NCBI GenBank assembly: GCA_018873225.1
Contig: JAEILZ010000003.1
Coordinates: 4,216,001 to 4,280,000, forward strand
Length of the DNA: 64,000 nucleotides
Source of the DNA: [Phialemoniopsis] sp. UDSM-2020
Lineage: Eukaryota; Ascomycota; Sordariomycetes; Thyridiales; Thyridiaceae
Direction of reading: 5' to 3'
The notes under the pieces were generated by a model. The model was given only the letters and a program-made list of their open reading frames with translations, had not been told where the DNA came from and did no database searches. This document shows positions 22,201 through 34,883 of the stretch, piece after piece (position 1 is the first letter of the stretch; each line of letters starts with the position of its first letter). The position numbers were made by a program, and so were the translations under genes.

Positions 22201-25200
22201 CATAATCGACCGGAAACCGGAAGAGTCCACCCCCTGGGGCCATCCAGTGAGTGAGAAGCCACCCCCGGTCGTTTTTCGCACGAAAAACACGTTGTTCCCC
22301 TGCTCGCCTGGGAACCTTGACCACCCACCACAACCCCCCATCCCTTGCTTTGCGCAGCAGTGAGATCGGGCTTTTGTGATGGGGGCAGAATATGGATGAT
22401 GCAACACGGACGGGAGTTCCAGTGAGATGATCATATCTTGCAACCCCCTGGTCCTTCTTCCTTCTCTGACTTTTGACGCTCGCTTTGTGAGAATTTTGCT
22501 TTTCTGTTGAGAAAGAGGAGCAAGGTTATGTTTCTGCCCAGGGCCCCCAGGTGCGCATCGTTTCCGCACCCAGTCGGCTCTTTGCTGGGATTCACACGTT
22601 TCGCTGGTTCCGTCGTTGTTCAACCAACACCCGCACATCCCAGGTTTTCCTTACCCTCCAGGCAGTGGTTATGGGGGTGGTCGTTGAGGACCTGGTGTTC
22701 CCGAAGTCCGGGTAAGGGTCCCGTCGTGAGAAACGGCAGCCCCGGCCGTGAACTAGCACTTGCTCCAGGGAGAACAACGTCACATGCTGTTGGTTTCTTT
22801 TCTGCAAAGAAACTCAATAGCCTGCCAAGACTATTGGAAGAAAGACAGAGTTCGTAGGCAGTGGTGCAATCTGGCGCGCACTGCCTGCTTCAGCGCGCGT
22901 TTGCTAGCTTTCACGCTGTCGTTATGGTGGTGGTGGTGTGCCAACTGCCGCGAGGTTACCATATTGGGCCCTGAGGGCAAGTACATACTCTAGGTACCTT
23001 CGTCTGAAGAGCCAGCACCAACGAAGAGGCGTCTCGGTGCCTCCCGTGTCATCAGTGCGCTGTAAGAGAGGAGTGCTGTTTTGCGTGCGAGACCCTTGTC
23101 TTCGAAAAGTCGGGCAATTGGGGCCTCTGATTGGCCAGTGTACGATCTAATGGTTGCGCTGTCTCAGAGGCTACCAGAAGGGACCAAGGACCCAATCTTA
23201 GGGTGGTATTCGCTCTCCCCTGGAGGCTGTGTGGGGAACCTGAGTTGACAACCAGAGATGAGATGGAGATTTGGGGGAGAGATGGGACCCAAGTCGACAA
23301 GGTACCTACCAAAGTACCTCTCTGCACAACTCCTGGTGGTGTGCACAGGGTTGCGTTGTACCGAACCGTACATGGCTGGGTTGTGGTGTGGGAGGTTTAT
23401 TTTAGGAAATCGAGCCAAAGCTGCTGCAGCACATACAAGTACATGGAGCGAATTTGGGTGGTTGTACCTAACGCATACTAACACTCACTAGATTAGAGGC
23501 CGGTAAATAATGGTGTGTACAACACACTGACTGCTCGTCCCTCCCACTTACACGCACTTTTGGTGCACGACGCACACACACGGGAAGGCGGACAGACCAA
23601 AAAAAAGGAGGCGGTGCCCTGATACCTTGGTCCTGGGACCGGACACCTGCAGCCAGCAACAAGCAATAAGCAAGCCATCACCAAACACAGACAAGTCAGT
23701 CAAGCCACCACAAGGCACTAATACACTTCTTTGGCTTCGAAATGGCTCCTTTTTCCCACTACCTGCTGCACGTTCCTGGACCCGGCCGCCGGTTCCTCGT
23801 ACTAAAAAGCAAATTGTACCTAATTAATTTACTTCTCCATGCATTCTACCAATTCCATAATTTCTGTCGTCCACCACCACACCCGCGCGCCAGAGAAGCC
23901 CACGCAACCCCGTAGGTAGGTATCGTCATTGATGAGCCAGTGTGACTCGGGTAAGGGACCCTTCCCCGATAGCAGAAGAAAAGCCTGTCGATAGTACTTG
24001 AGGGAGGTATCATCTGTCCGGATCATGGGTGGACAGGGCAGGGGTCCGTTCGTAGGGCAGATGGTACCTTCGTGGACCATTTTCTATTTGGTACCGGCAA
24101 CCCAGTCCATGCAAGCGGTGCAGCACACGAACTGCGGTCATCACGTCTCTCTCGCTTGCTGCTGTCTTTTGCGGTAACTATAACACGCCCAACCCTGTCC
24201 TTAATCCAGATCAAGATGTCCCCTCTCTGACAAAGGGACATCGAAACTACCCCCTGTCCCTCGTCTCGTATGACCCAGTACCCGGCAAAGAGCCAAACCC
24301 AATCCCTTCCTCTCAGTGGTGAAGTCTCCAGTTACGCAGCATGCCGGACCTGTCAAATCGCAAACGCAAAGCGAACAGCAATATCGAATGCCAATTAATT
24401 TACAAGGAAGGGCATTTCGTTTTCCTCTTTCTGTCTTTTCCTCCCCCCATCCCCCCGATCCCTTAAAGGACCTTGCATATAATCCACCATGTGCGATCCC
24501 GCGTCTCTTGTCTCTACCGGAGGAGCGGTCGACGCCGTGATACGACAGGGAACAGGAGCGAGATGATGCGTGCGTTGCGTGTGCGCTGTCCTCCCTCTCC
24601 CGAGTCCCCGGAGCCAGGGCTGCCGCCATCTGATTGATGCCGTTTACGCTGGCCGAGACAGGCGGCTCTGGGTTCCCCCCATGGCCACTGTCCAGGGTTA
24701 AGGGCCCCCAATCCGACGCTGCGTGGTAAAGACCCTCGACAAATCTATGATGATGACCCGGCTCTGAGTTGTGATGACATTGGGATATCAATCTTTCGTA
24801 ATTCCCTTACGTCTGTCCATCCAAAAATACCTGGCCATCCATCCGACAGGACTGTACACGTCGTGTTCTTCCCCAGTTGAGTGACGTACTTCGTATGTTC
24901 CTGTCTGTCTACCTGTCTCTTGTCATCTAGACATGCAATTTGCATACGCATTGCAGAAGTTGGAATATGTGTAATCAATCGCCCTTCCCTTCCTGCCAGC
25001 CATGTTGGGATATGCCCATCCCCATCGGTGCGACGTCTTACATCTCCACAATTTCCCTTTTCTGGGTTGCTGCTTCAGCGCTCACGGCGCCGTTCCTCCC
25101 GCGTTCTCCATCCCGATCCACCGGGTTGGTGTCTGTCTGTGGCGGGCGAGCAGCGCAGGGGGGCCCAGCAGACAGAGAAGAAAGCAACGACACATCACAA

Positions 25201-25449
25201 CACTCAGCAAAATACCGTGACCTACATACAGTACATGCTTCTGTGCATTGACCTGCAAGCCCATATGAGCCCATTTCTCATTCAAGCGTCCAGCCTTGTG
25301 AGCCTGCAGTGCGACGGTGAGCAATCAGCAAGAAGCCCAGAAAAAAATTACAAGCGCCGCCTTCGCTCCAACCCCTCCATCTCGGTCTCTGTTTAAGGGT
25401 CTCGGTGGTGGTGGGTGCAGAATGAGGTATGTCATCGCGGCAGTGTCTG
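19251..25449. other. Gene-poor region, part 2
   Basis: No confident gene. Short ATG-started minus-strand ORFs occur at 20131-19919 (70 aa, basic C-terminus) and 24080-23829 (83 aa), but nothing in them is recognisable and overlapping frames look equally good. GGT/TGG runs occur at about 20529-20545 and 22925-22938. Palindromic GTACCT/AGGTAC strings recur around 22995-23320. Confidence 0.45.
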
Positions 25450-25659
25450 TCATGCCCGCATGGCCCCAATCACGGCGTGTAGAATAAATAAAGAAATGAC
25501 TGCAACCAAGACGACGTTCGGCAAATCCAGGGTTGCGGCCGCGGAGTTGGCCGCATTGCCTATTACATCTTTTTCTCCCCCAAAGTTGCGGTACTTGCCT
25601 AAATGACCCTGCCCTCTCATGATTGGTATCATGGCGCCAACGCCAACAAAGCAGAGCAT
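25450..25659 (-). CDS. Possible 69-residue membrane microprotein
   Basis: A low-confidence candidate inside the gene-poor interval. From the ATG at 25659 it encodes 69 residues. A short hydrophobic N-terminus (MLCFVGVGAMIPIM) is followed by a polar middle with several Gly, Asn and charged residues (RGQGHLGKYRNFGGEKD), then a clean uncharged stretch of more than 20 residues (LPNVVLVAVISLFILHAVIG) ending in MRA. This is the pattern of a small single- or double-pass membrane protein. The frame is open a further 11 codons upstream, without an ATG. The start context is weak (C at -3). I recognise no family. It could be a chance ORF, though its composition stands out from its neighbours. Confidence 0.27.
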   Translation of the reverse strand: MLCFVGVGAMIPIMRGQGHLGKYRNFGGEKDVIGNAANSAAATLDLPNVVLVAVISLFILHAVIGAMRA

Positions 25660-28600
25660 CGGGGTTGTTCGTAGGGCTGAGGCTGCGCCCACACAACGAA
25701 GCGATCGCTTCTTCCAGATGTTTGGTTGGTTCCTCCATCCTCACTGCCCTGATGGCGCTCTTTTCCGTGGCAGCGGCGGCCGCAGGGGTGCATAATATCG
25801 CAGCCTATCCAGACAACGGAGATGATCGAGTATCTGTTTGTTATTTTGAGGGGTTCTTTGCAAAGAACATCACCACGCGCCAGCCTTTTGCCTTGTAGCC
25901 CTACGGCATGGCGTTCTCACCCTGCGCCTCGCCAGTGTACTTGCTAACAGCTATTTCTTTCTTTCTTCATATTATTCTGCTTTTCGCTTCCACTTTACCG
26001 ATTGGGATGGCCAACCCCTGCTCCCGGCCTCTGCAAACATCGGCAGACAGAGGCCTAGACTGCCGCCACATTCTCGCCAGGAGACAGCGAGTTGTGCAAG
26101 CACACACAATGCCGGCGGGGTCGACCCAGCGGAGCGGATGCCCTTCCTCGTGGGATGGCACATCATTAGTGGCCGTTTGCCGAAACCTGGCAAAGACAAC
26201 GAGATAAAGCTGGCTGGCTGGTTTATGCCGCGCTCCCCGTGCCGTGTCATTGGTGTGTCTCGTGAAGCCCTACCGACTGCGAGATATAGGGGTGGTGGCC
26301 CCTCCGTTTGTCACGGCTAAAGCGTCGCGCGCGAGCAGACAAGCCCAGATTTGCAAGTGCCTTGCATGCATGCATCTTGCTTGTTCCAAAGTATGTATGG
26401 GTGAGAAGTGCCAGTCCCTTCCCAGACAGACCAAGCCATTGAGAGAAAAGGGGGCGTGCGTCAATACCGGCCAGGTGGGATATTCCGTAACGAGGCGCAA
26501 AAACTAGCGCCCAAAGATCGGATGACTTTGGATTAAAGGGTTTCCCGGATCGAAATGCTAGCACTCAGGTACCAATGGAGACCATGCGTTTCACATTTTC
26601 GTACTTGCCATCATCCTGTCTCTAGTGCAGACATCACACTGGCTTTCAGGTCAAAGGGTTGTGTGATATTGACGAACGAGCAACCTGGCTGAGTTGAGCG
26701 TAATCCTTCGGCATCTGCCGTACCGCGCCAGGTCACTGTTTGGCTGCCGCCCCAAGGCATCTTGGGGATTTTTAGAAGCAAGAGCCAAAGCTACCTACCT
26801 AGTCATGCTGAGTTGTTTGCCAGTTGATATGAGATGAGACATGGGAACGATTCTTTGACTGACGGCGGCCGCAGCCAAAAGTCGAAAATAATCACCACAT
26901 AGGGCTGAGCCAGTTGACTTGTACGTGAAGCGTTGTGTAGGCAATGTACTTGTAGACACTGCACATCCAGAGGTACCGGCTAGTGCCCCACTTGGTCGGA
27001 TGGAGGTACTGTACTTCCAACATCCCTGAGGTACATGTTGAATGATCGCCGTGCCCCATGCCAGTGATTTCCCACGCTTAAAATCCAGACAGGGGTTAAT
27101 GGGGGAGAGGGAAAAAACTCATGACGAAGGAATAAGAAACACCCATTCCGCCCAGGCGGCGTGGGGAGATATGGCAGAGACGGCATTAGGCATCGAAGAG
27201 AAGGGATCAAAAAGACGAAGCGGACACGGACCGTACAAATGTCGCAAGATTGCAAGGCCTCGTGGCTCGCTAACACAGTCGACGCTGTCATCTTTTGCTA
27301 GGATCCGATTAGGGGTCATCCGTTTTCGGCCAGCGGTTGTGGTCAGTCGGACAGATTGTCGACCCGCGCTGTCCGCATGCCTCGCGCAGCGAAATATCAT
27401 CACTCCTTGTGTTCACCTCTCGCAAATCCACGCGCTCCCGGACCAGGACAAGACTCTAGTCTCTTGCGAAGCGCGGAATCGACCCTAGCGCACGCGGCAA
27501 GCACAACAAACGACCGTTGGCAAGGCATAATTATTATCATTTGTTTAACGCTTGTCCGAGTGAGGCAGATTTGGTGGAGCTTGTCCTTTTAAGAAACGCA
27601 CCAGAGCAAAGAACAGTGGGAGAGAAGTGGAAACGGTGAAAAGCCAGAAAGAGCCGTCTACCGCTGTCGCGGGACCCAAGCTTGGCCTGCACTGGCCTCT
27701 GGCGTCAGAACTCCAGGTTTTGGGGCCAGTCTTGTGTGACCTTGTTAGTGTGTTCGAGGAGTCGAGCAGTCGAGGGGCAGGCCAGAGAAGAGCGCGCCAG
27801 TGTGTGGCTTGTCCCTGTCACCCTGTTTAGCTTGACGGCAACACCGACAAACTCATCATTGTGGGGGTTGCCAAAAGCAAAGGCCAGGGGATTGTCTGTG
27901 TGGAGATGAACAGACGTGTTGGCGGCCTGCCACCCGGGGTCTTCTATTGGCTGGGCGCGAAATGAGCATCCGCGGATGGATATGCCGCTAGAGACACTTC
28001 GCTCGCTCGACGATGGTGAAGAGCGAAACACTGGGAACGACCTCCACAGAAGCCGCGGCCGTTTGATGCGCCGGGCGAAACCTGTTTCCGAGCCTCGAGA
28101 CGCTAATGACTTGATCCTGTACCCGCATTCCTCGACTGGGCTTCTGGGCGTATGCGTTTGTAGGGAGAAGCTTCGGTTTCGCAAATGAGATTATCAGCGA
28201 GAGGCATGCTTTGAGGAAAGTCTCGAGGGCTAATTATCGACCGATAACGGTGTCTTCGAAGTCAGCGCTATCTCGACCGAAGGGTTTCGTTAGCAGAAAA
28301 TGCTTGTACCTCAAGTCAAACCCCCTCCTGGCTGCTGTATATCTCTGATGTATGTATCTATTGGCGATGTCCGATAGCGATGCAGATACCAACACCTACA
28401 AGGAGATACTGGTCGGATCTGGCTCCAGGCATCCAGCCGTGCCGCAGTCGTGGCATTGGGCATCATCCGAGCATAGGCATGCCATCCCATACGAGGCTGG
28501 GCTCTGGCTCTGGGGAAGAGGGCCCTGCCAAACAGCCTGCATCGGTATCAAGGTGAAGTTGAAGTGTGTTGAAGGGGGACATGCAAGAAAACGCCTGGGA

Positions 28601-31600
28601 TGGAGTGGAGAGCGGAAGCACAAATTCGACGTTAATCCCAAAGAAGGGAAAATTGACGAAAGAGCCACTCGCCGTCCAGGGCGCTAAGGGAAGGTGCACT
28701 GGCCCGCCCGCTGTACATAACGTTAGGACGGCTTGGAGCATCGCAAAGAGCCAAAGGGTGCCAAGAAACACCCCTGGCCTACCCAACCTCGACCCTTGCT
28801 CCTCTGCCGATGACGCTAAGAAAGGGAAGAAGATCCGCTGCCTCAACACAAGTGAGAATACTTGCTACTTTATTTCCTACTCCGTCCTGGCCTGATTGAT
28901 TGATATCGAAGTCTGAGGGAAGGATCGCAGACTACTTAATATCTCCTAAAAGCGAGTCCGACATGCCGAGGGTGAGTGAAAGGGGTTAAAGTGTCATCCT
29001 TCAGAAAGCAATATTGTCTTTGCCCAGAAGATCGAAGAACACTAGACAGAGCAACCGATAGGGACTTTCATCTCATCCGGTGTTGGGCAGATGTCCAGGG
29101 ACTTGGTATCGCCATCTTTGGCTTCTCAAGGCATCTTTGGTCCCCTTATGCAACCCTCACAGGTTAGCGGCCGTTTGCGCCAGCACCACACTGTAGCTTC
29201 ATTGCTCAGTGCATAGACGGGTGCTTCTTGGCTCACCGACCGTGGCCCAGTGTAGGTACCGAGAAACCCGCGCCTCTCGAAAGCTTTGACCACGTCGGCG
29301 CGTCCCGTCCCACCTGACCAGTGAGCGTGCGCAAGTATGAGACAAAGATGGATGGCGACACTACATCGGTGGCTGCGTCCAGAATAGTCTCCGTGCCCGA
29401 AACGGATGGAAAGTGCATCTGGACACTTGATGCCATTGCTCAAAGCACCAGCGAGGCTGGCACATCTGCCGATAAAGGCCATGCAGTCGACACGAAAGCA
29501 GTATCGCGCCGTCGGTGGCTCGAGCTGATCGGAAACCACAAAGCAGATGCCGTGTGTATGCAACAAGGTGGCGAACGAGATGGCCAGGAAGCCTGCAGTC
29601 TCGATCACTGATGCAGAACCAGGGCGCGCATTGACTGATCTTCGGGCTTGCAGGACGTGGAACTCGCTCTGTTTGGCCAGACATCTGGCGCCGGCCTCTT
29701 GGAGATGCGCAACCCGGTGAGGGGACCTCACACCGTTTTTTGTTGATCCTGACAACAAAGCATACATACAAACTACCTCCTTACTCGGTTGCATTGATCG
29801 AGGCCACCAGCGTGACAGATGTCAACCCTTCCATCAAAGTCAATTGGCAGGTTGTCATTCGCTCGCAGTTTCAGGTTTCTGATTCGACTGCACCCCTGCT
29901 ATGACCCGGTCACACTTGGCCACCATGCTTAACACGCAGGACACGTCCAAGGAGTATTACCTCCTCTTTGAATCAACCACTGTACGTAGAGGTTGCAGTA
30001 AGGTCAAGACTTGGGGGCGGTCCATTGCCATTGGCTGAGTAATTGGGAAAGTTGAGGGGAACTCGGAATAAGCACAAGACCAGGGCATCTCTGCCCAAGG
30101 ACCCCGCGCAACATCAAATACCGTCCCGTATGTCTCGTGTTTCGTATATTGATTGCTACACGGCTCTCCCGATGCGACTGTGATCTAAATTTGGGTACAG
30201 GCGGGCAACAGGCTTATCTTACGTTGTTCTACATACTCTTGAGAAGGCGGATTACAGCCATTCCAGAGATGAGAACATACCCAAAGCCTCGGGGAGTGAA
30301 ATGGTGTAAGCCGGAGTTCGAGAGCCTGGTGTTAGCTACCCCATGTTTGGCGCTAGCCAGCAGAGCGACGGCTACAGCCTGTGCAGAGGCGCCAGACGAT
30401 CCCGGCGCGAGAGGCCACAGGTTCTCCACTCTGTCACTCTGTCACTCTGTCAATGACATGATTTGCCCAAAGAAAGATGGAATTCTGGCTTGCTTCTGAA
30501 GGAATGGCTGGGCGATGCGCCACGGGGCATTCTGATGCTCAGCTACATATCCAGGCAAAGAATGATCCTAGTTTGGCTGAGTTGACATTCAGCATGCTCG
30601 GCACTGCAGTTGGAGCCCTTGTTCATCGCTTAACGCTGGGTCCACCGCCGTGTCGGGTTCTGCGATATTGGCGGTGGTTAGGAAGATCCACATCAACCTG
30701 GACAGATGCAAATCATATTACGCCTGATATAGGTAGGGCTGGCCTGTCTCATGGCAGGCTGGTCGTTTCGCTACAGTTATCTGATACTCCCTCTTGCGCA
30801 TCCTTGACGAGATACCAAGAGTACTTGCTTCAAAGTCGTGGGATTTAGGGTAAGTGGGATAATCAGCAGGTGGTCTACCTAGTCAGTCCAATCTCCCCAG
30901 AACTGCACTTTGAGGATCATATCACAAATGCCGGTTGATAGCACAGGATGCTTGCTTCAAAGGATGCTAGAGCGCGGTAATCTCTCAGTCCGATTCGGTA
31001 AACGAGGACAACTGAACCCAACATTGACCTACGGATGTTGCCGGTGATCACCAGAACATCAAAAAGCCACAAAATGACGGCCGGTGCTCGATCTCGATGC
31101 TTGGCAGCATATCACAGACGCCCGCAGGCCCCCCATCGACACTCCCAGCCCGTTTACCCTTTTCCACTGCCCTGTCATATCAGACCTGGGCCAGAACACC
31201 AGTTGACCGGCACCCATGCGCTGCATATCCGGGACAACCCCATATTCTCTGAGCATTTGCCCAAAGTACATTACCGGAGAGACTTGTTGGGCCAGGCTGG
31301 GTACTTGTCATGCCTCGAAAGCCCCAAGTCCTTAATGATTAGCGAATATATGCTTTGGCGAGACAGGGTCTAACTTCATGCCGCCATGAATAGCTCTGGA
31401 ACACACCTGACCACACATGCGCTCTGCGGAGGTTCACCTGTCAAAATGGTTCTTGGGATTTGTATCTGCGGGTGCCCAAAACGCCACAGCAGGTAGGTCT
31501 CAGGGGAAACTGCAGTAGCGCTTTGACCTTTGTGGTTGATCATGATATCGACTTTGGAGAGAGTCGGTAAATGCCGCTGTCAAGCATCAACAAACCAGAC

Positions 31601-33000
31601 CTCTCTTTCAGGCAAAGATTGCTTGTATTCATTGTGCTTCGTTCCGAGCTCCCGCGGGTTCTGGACAAGCTTGCCGAATGAATCATCCCAGAAGTGGTCT
31701 CACTATGAAGCGATCGACCTAGTCACAAAGACAGCAACTCACATATGGCGCTATCGACAATAAGGAATACGTGCACGTCGCAATGTCTCTCACCATCAAG
31801 CAAGATTCGCGGCATGCACATAGCCATGTCTGAAATATCATCATCACCATGATCTATAGCACACATTTGTTAAGATGCAGAGGGTTCCCACGCTGGCAGA
31901 TGCTAGCGAAGCGATAGAGTAACATCGTTCGCGGCGCCCCGAGGCTTGGATGATCAGATGGTGCCTCCACAAGCGAGATGCCACTTTTACCGACAGGTTG
32001 GTTGACCCAACGAGCCGCCCCGGTTCCGAAGGCCCTTGTCCGATGCTACCCTATACGCTTAGGTTGTCCAGGAACGGCCTAGAGCGAGGCATCTTTTTTC
32101 TACGATCGCAAGGTGTCCCTAAAGGAGAATTAGTTCGGTGAATAGCCAGGTCGCAGCCGGGGGGGTTTGACGATGCGATGGGGATCTGACTTGAGCTCGA
32201 CCAGGGCCATTTGAACCCTGGTCTGCTGTCGCATTTTGCTCCCAGGAGCCTTGCCACGGCATGGTAGGATTACATCGCGCTTCCATACCCCAGAGACTGT
32301 CCTTTTCCCCCCCAGTCCCGTACCACTGCCAGCCTATCGACTTGCCATCACGCATGCAAATGGAGACAGGCAGCAAGGCAAGCACGGCATACCTGTCGCT
32401 ACAATACGTGCGTTACGAAGTATGGAACCCCGCCATCCCGATGCAAGGGAGGGTTGTTAAAAGGACTTTGTCGATTGAGTGGCACCACTGATGCTCATCA
32501 TTGGTGACGTTTGACTTGCGAATACCTACCTACATTCAAAGTTCCCTCCCGGAGGCGAAAACACGAGGGCAATCACACTGGTCGTCGTCGTGGGGTGCCT
32601 TGATTTCCTGCCAACCTACGTACTTCGTACTTCGACTAAGGTTGCCTGCCGGGCCGGCCCCTTCAGCATCCGAGACTTGGCCAGTGTTGTGCAACCGTTC
32701 AACTCTTGCTTCCCATCTGGTTGACTGAGACACAAAACCACATCCTCGGGGACGTGACAGGGGTCTGGTCGGCGACCATTTCCCCTTCCCTGCAGGGTCC
32801 ACCACGGCCAAGCACGACCACCTGTCCCGGCCACTGGTGAACCGCTGTCGCACAGCCTGTACCGTGCCGTCGTACATGGTTTTTTCTTCTTCTCGCCCTT
32901 ACGCTACAGAGCATTTCTCATCTCGCAGATACATACCGACGTAGGTCTTTGTCGGTGGTGATCTTCATGACAATTTCTAGGGCTCGTGACGTGTCTTGGC
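25660..33000. other. Gene-poor region, part 3
   Basis: No confident gene. An 8-bp direct repeat (CACTCTGT, three copies) lies at 30427-30450. A stem-loop with perfect 8-bp arms (GACCAGGG/CCCTGGTC) lies at 32199-32223. Several frames between 29.1 and 29.8 kb are open on both strands at once, which argues against any one being real. Confidence 0.45.
30427..30452. repeat. Short tandem repeat, CACTCTGT x3
   Basis: Three exact copies of an 8-base unit plus two extra bases of the next. It lies in the gene-poor interval, with no associated gene. Confidence 0.8.
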
Positions 33001-33954
33001 GCAATCAATCATGAACGACATTCTTGCCTTGGGTGATTCTCTTCCCACCGACAGTTGTCTCTCCTATCCTCTACATACAGATCCACAGAACTACCTAGAG
33101 TTACCTATGTGACTACCTGCATCATATGGTCGGACGCGGGATTGATCGCCTAGCCCAATGTGCCAAACCCCCGCCGATTCATCACTTGGTTGACAGGTCT
33201 CGAACATCATGTCCCTCTACCTTGTCCTGGTTGCGGCACGACGCAGCAGTGCAAGCTACTCGCTGCTCGTCTCGCGGGGCTAGTCCCCGTCCCGTCGAGC
33301 ACACTGATGCTACAAGCCTTCACTATTTTGGCCACCCCGTGATCAAGTGTTGCGGTCGAGAACATATCCATTGCGACAAATACGTGTAATTGGTGCTACA
33401 ACAGGCAAGGTCGCCTCAACACTGCATATCTGGACCGCTACATCCGTCCCCTGCGAATTCCAAATCAGGACATATCCCGTGGTTCCACTACTGTGACCTG
33501 GGTACGGCAGCATCGCCGGAAGTGTAAATAGGCCCGAACTGTATTTTGAGCCTCATTCTCGTTCCGAACATTCACCCTCTGTGAAGCTGCGGGCGGGTCG
33601 GACCTCCCCCGAGCCCGCGTCCGCCTCACATCCTACTCGCAAAGCCTGCCTTTCGTGGGAAGTCTCGTCGACTAGACCGAGAAGGGCATCTGCAGTATGC
33701 GCAATACCTTGGTGTACCAAGTTTGTACATCGGGATGCACGGTCTCGGATCTGGTCCTGACGATCCTACGGGACGGATGGCACTGGTCCTGCCGGGGCCG
33801 ATCCCCGCCGCTCAACTCCGACATACGCCTTGCACTTGGAGATCTGCGGACAACACTTCTGGTTATGATATTGCCCCTGACCGCTTGACTGACGTTGAAT
33901 GGGTATCATGAAAGTGGCGCTGCAGTCGAGGGGAAGTCTTCCTCTTGTAAGGAC

Positions 33955-34883
33955 TTACATATTGACAATCTCCTCTCGCCAACCCCCGGCGCCCGGATTG
34001 GATGCATCGACCATCCGCATGCCCGCAGCTTCACATATCGCAATGGCTACAGCTCGGACGGCTCTGACCTCCTCGATTGTCGCACCTGCGTTCAGAGCTC
34101 CTCTAAGGTGACCCTTGAGTTGAGGATTTACCTTGAACGTGTTAGCTAACCGTACTGATAGGTGCAAAGGTTTCCGCGCAGGGGGCTTACATCTTGAGGG
34201 ATCAGGCCAGCGATGACCACGAAAGAGGTCTCAGCTGCGTTGAGGACGTCGACGTTGCTGAGTATGTGACCATACACCAGCCGGGCCACCAAACCCAGGT
34301 CTTCGGTACCCGAGTCGTCCAGCTGACTCATGACCCTCGTGGCTATTTTGCCGTACGTCTTGTCGAAGAAGCTCTGGCCTCGCTCAAGTACTTGTGAGGC
34401 AGGCGCTTCGTACATATCGGCCGCCCGAGAGGTCGGTGATGATACGGACGATCTATCCAAGAGATGCTCCGGTGTGACCTTCTTGAGTTCTGACAAGGCG
34501 TTGATGGACTGCACAATTTAGCCGATCACTTCCATGGTCCCTTGCTTTTATGAGCCTCTTACCTTTGGTAGACCTCCGATGGTCGAGACTTTGATCAAAG
34601 CTTCGCGTATCCTCCGAGAGATGAGAAGCTGCTCCTGTGAAGTCACGGCCGCGTTCCGTGGGCCAGGTCCATAGTCTAGAACATGTTTGTACACCTTGGG
34701 TATCTCCTCTGGCCGGTTCAGGATAGCCAGTACTGTTATCGCGATCAAATACCAGACGTGCTCAGGTAGGTTCGGGTGTTGTCGAATGGCTGCTAGTAGC
34801 GATGGCGTTATGATATCAAGACTAACAGCCATCTTCTCTAAATGCTTGGTCCGGATCTCGCTCCCGGAAATGATAAATGACAT
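33955..34883 (-). CDS. Carboxymuconolactone-decarboxylase-like (AhpD-fold) protein
   Basis: Three exons in phase, 34883-34563, 34508-34191 and 34131-33955, give 271 residues. The AhpD/CMD-like fold is recognised by the helical C-terminal block PQLKGHLRGALNAGATIEEV followed by VRAVAIAICEAAGM, the usual CMD signature region. An upstream helical half carries FFDKTYGKIATRVMSQLD and the segment around GLVARLVYGHILSN. The CxxC pair of AhpD peroxidase reductases is absent: only a single Cys (AICEAAG) lies in the right helix, so an alkyl-hydroperoxide role is unlikely. The protein ends naturally at GGWREEIVNM. The start chosen (MSF...) keeps the family-like RTKHLEKM segment, and the next ATG is 17 codons in. 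Reaction and pathway are unknown. It diverges from HRD1 across 645 bases. Confidence 0.82.

Noticed and set aside
22015..22638. 207-codon minus-strand ORF in the gene-poor interval
   Set aside because: High Cys/Arg/Trp content, overlapping ORFs on the other strand and no recognisable domain.
29126..29794. 222-codon minus-strand ORF and its overlapping frames
   Set aside because: Three minus-strand frames and one plus-strand frame all read as plausible text here, so none can be preferred, and no motif is found.
32199..32223. Possible tRNA B-box
   Set aside because: GGGTTCAAAT is present on the minus strand, but the following bases do not give the CC of a B-box and no cloverleaf can be drawn.
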